Assembly (NCBI RefSeq): GCF_900119185.1
Contig: NZ_FPJE01000017.1
Coordinates: forward strand, 1 to 64,000
DNA: 64,000 bases
Source of the DNA: Sinomicrobium oceani
GTDB taxonomy: Bacteria; Bacteroidota; Bacteroidia; Flavobacteriales; Flavobacteriaceae
Reading direction: 5' to 3'
Positions 61,860-64,000 of this stretch are shown here, in pieces (position 1 is the first letter of the stretch; each line of letters begins with the position of its first letter). Under the pieces are notes generated by a model that made no database searches, was not told the origin of the DNA, and worked only from the letters and a program-made list of their open reading frames with translations. A program made the translations under genes and the position numbers.

Positions 61860-64000
61860 TTATTGTGTCATCCCGTTATTTTCCAGCAGATAATTCGTGA
61901 TCAGCGTATATAAATGCCACTGGGTATTTGCGCCTTCATAGATACCGTGCGAACGGTTGGGATAGGCCATCATCCGGAATTGCTTGTTCTGTCGGATCAG
62001 CTCATTAACCAGGTATTCCATGTTCTGATAGTGCACGTTATCATCGCCGGTACCGTGAATGATGAGCAGGTTTCCTTCGAGGTTCCCGGCATGGGTAACA
62101 GGGGAACCTTCGATAAAATCTTCCGGGTTTTCCTGAGGAAGTCCCATATAGCGTTCCTGGTAGACGTTGTCATAAAAAAGCTGGTTGGCTACAGCAGCTA
62201 CGGCTATTCCCGTTTTGTATATTTCCGGGTAGCGGAACATGAGATTGAGCGTCATGGAACCTCCCCCGCTCCATCCCCAGACAGAAACTTTTTCTTTGTC
62301 TATAAAGTCCCATTTCAGCACTTCTTTTGCCGCCAGTGCCTGGTCGTCCGCATTGATTACGCCCAATTTCCTGTAAATACTCTTGCGCCATGCACTACCC
62401 TTAAGCGAGGGTGTACCGCGGTTGTCCATATTGATAATAACAAATCCCTTTTGGGCCAGGAAAATATCATAGAGACCTATCCAGCTATCGGTAGCCATCT
62501 GTCCCCAGGGTTCTCCGTATACATGAAATATTACGGGGTATCTCTTTGATGGGTCAAAACCGGAAGGTTTCGTCATACGTCCTTCTACCTCTACACCTTC
62601 TGAGGTTGTGACCCGGAAAAACTCAACAGACGGACGGTCCAGCGTTTGCAGTTTATTTTTTAATACCTTATTATCCACCAGGACACTTACGGTCTTATGG
62701 TCCGGTAAACGTACGAGCCGGGTAGTTATCGGGCTTTCGGCATCGGTATGGTGGTGAATGGCATATTTGCCATCCGGTGCTATATTGTAGGTATTCACCC
62801 CGCTGAAATCGTCCGGGGTAAGGCGCTTCAGCGTACCTTCACCGTTCAGCGGCACACTGTACAGGTAACGCTGAGCCGGATCGTCAGGCGAAGCGCTGAA
62901 CAGCATATCCTTACCGGTAATGGCATAATAAGCAGCCACATCGTATTCCCCCGGGGTAAGCAATGTTTTACTCCCGTCTTTCAGGCTTATTTTATAGATA
63001 TGCCTCCATCCGTCTTTTTCCGTCATCCGCAGGAGTGACGTATTGTTATCGGTCAGCAGAAAATCGTTGTTCCCCCATTGATTGGAAGATATGTCCGGAT
63101 ACCGCAGGTCTACCCAGGTATCTTCGGTTTCGGTATATATCTTTTGCAGATCGCCGGACGAAGGGCTATAGGTATAGATACGGAGTTCGTTTTGTTTCCG
63201 GTTGAGCTGCTGGATTAGCAGCAGGTCTTCATCCACCCATTGCATGGCCGGCAGGTAATGCTGTACGGGATCGCCGGGAACAGGTATCCAGGTAATTTCG
63301 ACGGAATTCACATCAACTACACCCACCCTGGTTTCGGAAGGGTCATACCCTACTTTGGGATATTGCAACGGAACGGGTTTGGCATAGACCGAATCGGTAT
63401 TGTTTATCATATAGAAAGTACCGATGTCCGAGGCATCGAGTTGCCAGAATGCTATTTTTGATGCATCCGGGCTCCAGCTGAACCCGTCGCGCATACCAAA
63501 TTCTTCTTCATATACCCAATCGAACGTACCGTTGATGATGTCTCCGTCACCATCTTTGGTAAGCTGTGTAACTTCTCCTGTTGTAAAGTCTTCTTTGTAG
63601 ATGTTAAATCCCTGCACATAAGCCACAAAAGCATTATCCCTGGAAAACTTGGCAAACATCAGGGAAGAGGAAGGGAAATCTTTTCCTATACGGCTCAGGT
63701 TACCGCTATCGAAATCATATACCCAGTAATCGCCCTTGGTATTGGAGCGCCAAACGCGGCTGGAATTGGTAAAGATCAGCACTTTGGATTCGTCGGGAGA
63801 CAAGGTGAAATCTTCGATATTCAGGCCTTTATCCGCACCTTCCGGTGTGATAGCCGATGCGGAAAGATATATACTGCTCTTGTTATTTTTGCTGATATAT
63901 TTTATCAACTGGTCTGCTCCTTTCTCATCCCGTTCTATGGTTACGAAAGCTGTACCGCCTTCGACCCAGAAAACAGGGCGTTGCCGCTCTGCACGGAATT
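61860..64000 (-). CDS. DPP-IV-type S9 peptidase, 5' end beyond the window
   Basis: A serine peptidase of the prolyl oligopeptidase family, probably exported, releasing N-terminal dipeptides. At least 713 codons are present; the frame stays open to the window edge, so the start is outside. The N-terminal DPP-IV beta-propeller has FTLSPDESKVLIFTNSS and DWVYEEEFGMRDGFSWSPD with the Glu-Glu pair that binds the substrate amino terminus. The catalytic domain has GWSGGGSM (nucleophile Ser), HGTGDDNVH (Asp) and SHGIYEG (His). A TTG at 63908 could open the frame, but upstream codons (FWVEGGTAFVT) are clearly still coding. Confidence 0.95.
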   Translation of the reverse strand, partial: FRAERQRPVFWVEGGTAFVTIERDEKGADQLIKYISKNNKSSIYLSASAITPEGADKGLNIEDFTLSPDESKVLIFTNSSRVWRSNTKGDYWVYDFDSGNLSRIGKDFPSSSLMFAKFSRDNAFVAYVQGFNIYKEDFTTGEVTQLTKDGDGDIINGTFDWVYEEEFGMRDGFSWSPDASKIAFWQLDASDIGTFYMINNTDSVYAKPVPLQYPKVGYDPSETRVGVVDVNSVEITWIPVPGDPVQHYLPAMQWVDEDLLLIQQLNRKQNELRIYTYSPSSGDLQKIYTETEDTWVDLRYPDISSNQWGNNDFLLTDNNTSLLRMTEKDGWRHIYKISLKDGSKTLLTPGEYDVAAYYAITGKDMLFSASPDDPAQRYLYSVPLNGEGTLKRLTPDDFSGVNTYNIAPDGKYAIHHHTDAESPITTRLVRLPDHKTVSVLVDNKVLKNKLQTLDRPSVEFFRVTTSEGVEVEGRMTKPSGFDPSKRYPVIFHVYGEPWGQMATDSWIGLYDIFLAQKGFVIINMDNRGTPSLKGSAWRKSIYRKLGVINADDQALAAKEVLKWDFIDKEKVSVWGWSGGGSMTLNLMFRYPEIYKTGIAVAAVANQLFYDNVYQERYMGLPQENPEDFIEGSPVTHAGNLEGNLLIIHGTGDDNVHYQNMEYLVNELIRQNKQFRMMAYPNRSHGIYEGANTQWHLYTLITNYLLENNGMTQ

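Noticed and set aside
63900-63908. TTG start for the S9 peptidase
   Set aside because: Codons upstream to the window edge read as clear coding sequence in the same frame, so the true start is outside.

Overview
The window looks like chromosomal DNA of a Bacteroidota member, most likely a marine or soil Flavobacteriaceae. The evidence is a SusC/SusD pair, several -7 promoter motifs of the TAnnTTTG type (clearest upstream of tRNA-fMet), no reliance on Shine-Dalgarno sequences, 2TM and DUF2061 proteins, and a eukaryote-like UDP-glucose dehydrogenase. I cannot name the genus.

Layout. (1) 0.1-4.8 kb is housekeeping: rseP (-), thyA, a 2TM protein and folA (+). A repeat field holding a small GIY-YIG nuclease gene lies between thyA and the 2TM gene. 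(2) 4.8-36.1 kb is a minus-strand surface-polysaccharide locus. It carries export and chain-length proteins (wza, wzc), a membrane 4,6-dehydratase, an aminotransferase and an initiating phosphoglycosyltransferase. It also carries a PAPS-type sulfotransferase, UDP-L-FucNAc synthesis (fnlA/B/C homologues), three glycosyltransferases, O-acetyltransferase, Wzy, Wzx, two pyruvyltransferase-family proteins, a secreted GH56-like protein, ugd and the dTDP-rhamnose genes. The middle (about 18.8-27.4 kb) is markedly AT-rich, as serotype-specific cores usually are. (3) 36.4-40.5 kb is a sulfate-activation operon (DUF2061-cysC-cysD-cysN-cysQ) with no APS/PAPS reductase, which suits PAPS supply for sulfation of the polysaccharide. 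(4) 40.9-53.5 kb is a glycan-use locus under a LacI-type regulator: DUF5009 protein, GHMP sugar kinase and nucleotidyltransferase on the plus strand, converging on a GH109-like enzyme, SusC, SusD and a DUF3472 lipoprotein on the minus strand. Three copies of one palindromic operator tie these units together. (5) 53.6-64 kb holds an NhaC antiporter, initiator tRNA-Met, a large 2OG-Fe(II) oxygenase, an AAA_14/DUF4143 ATPase, tRNA-Val, an SMP-30 lactonase-like protein, a DoxX protein and a DPP-IV-type S9 peptidase cut by the window edge.

How it works together. Nucleotide sugars (UDP-GlcA, UDP-FucNAc, dTDP-Rha, a probable 4-amino sugar) are assembled on undecaprenyl phosphate, flipped by Wzx, polymerised by Wzy and exported by Wzc/Wza. 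The product may be sulfated, pyruvylated and acetylated. Two separated minus-strand operons (ugd-led and cys) share a similar upstream element that resembles a JUMPstart/ops antitermination leader, which would co-regulate backbone synthesis and PAPS supply.

Most non-coding DNA is repetitive: a hairpin repeat family around the GIY-YIG gene, a second around a DUF559 (Vsr-like) nuclease gene inside the rhamnose operon, a two-copy 219-bp repeat, and a 21-bp/105-bp higher-order tandem array upstream of ugd. All calls come from reading the sequence; no database search was run.
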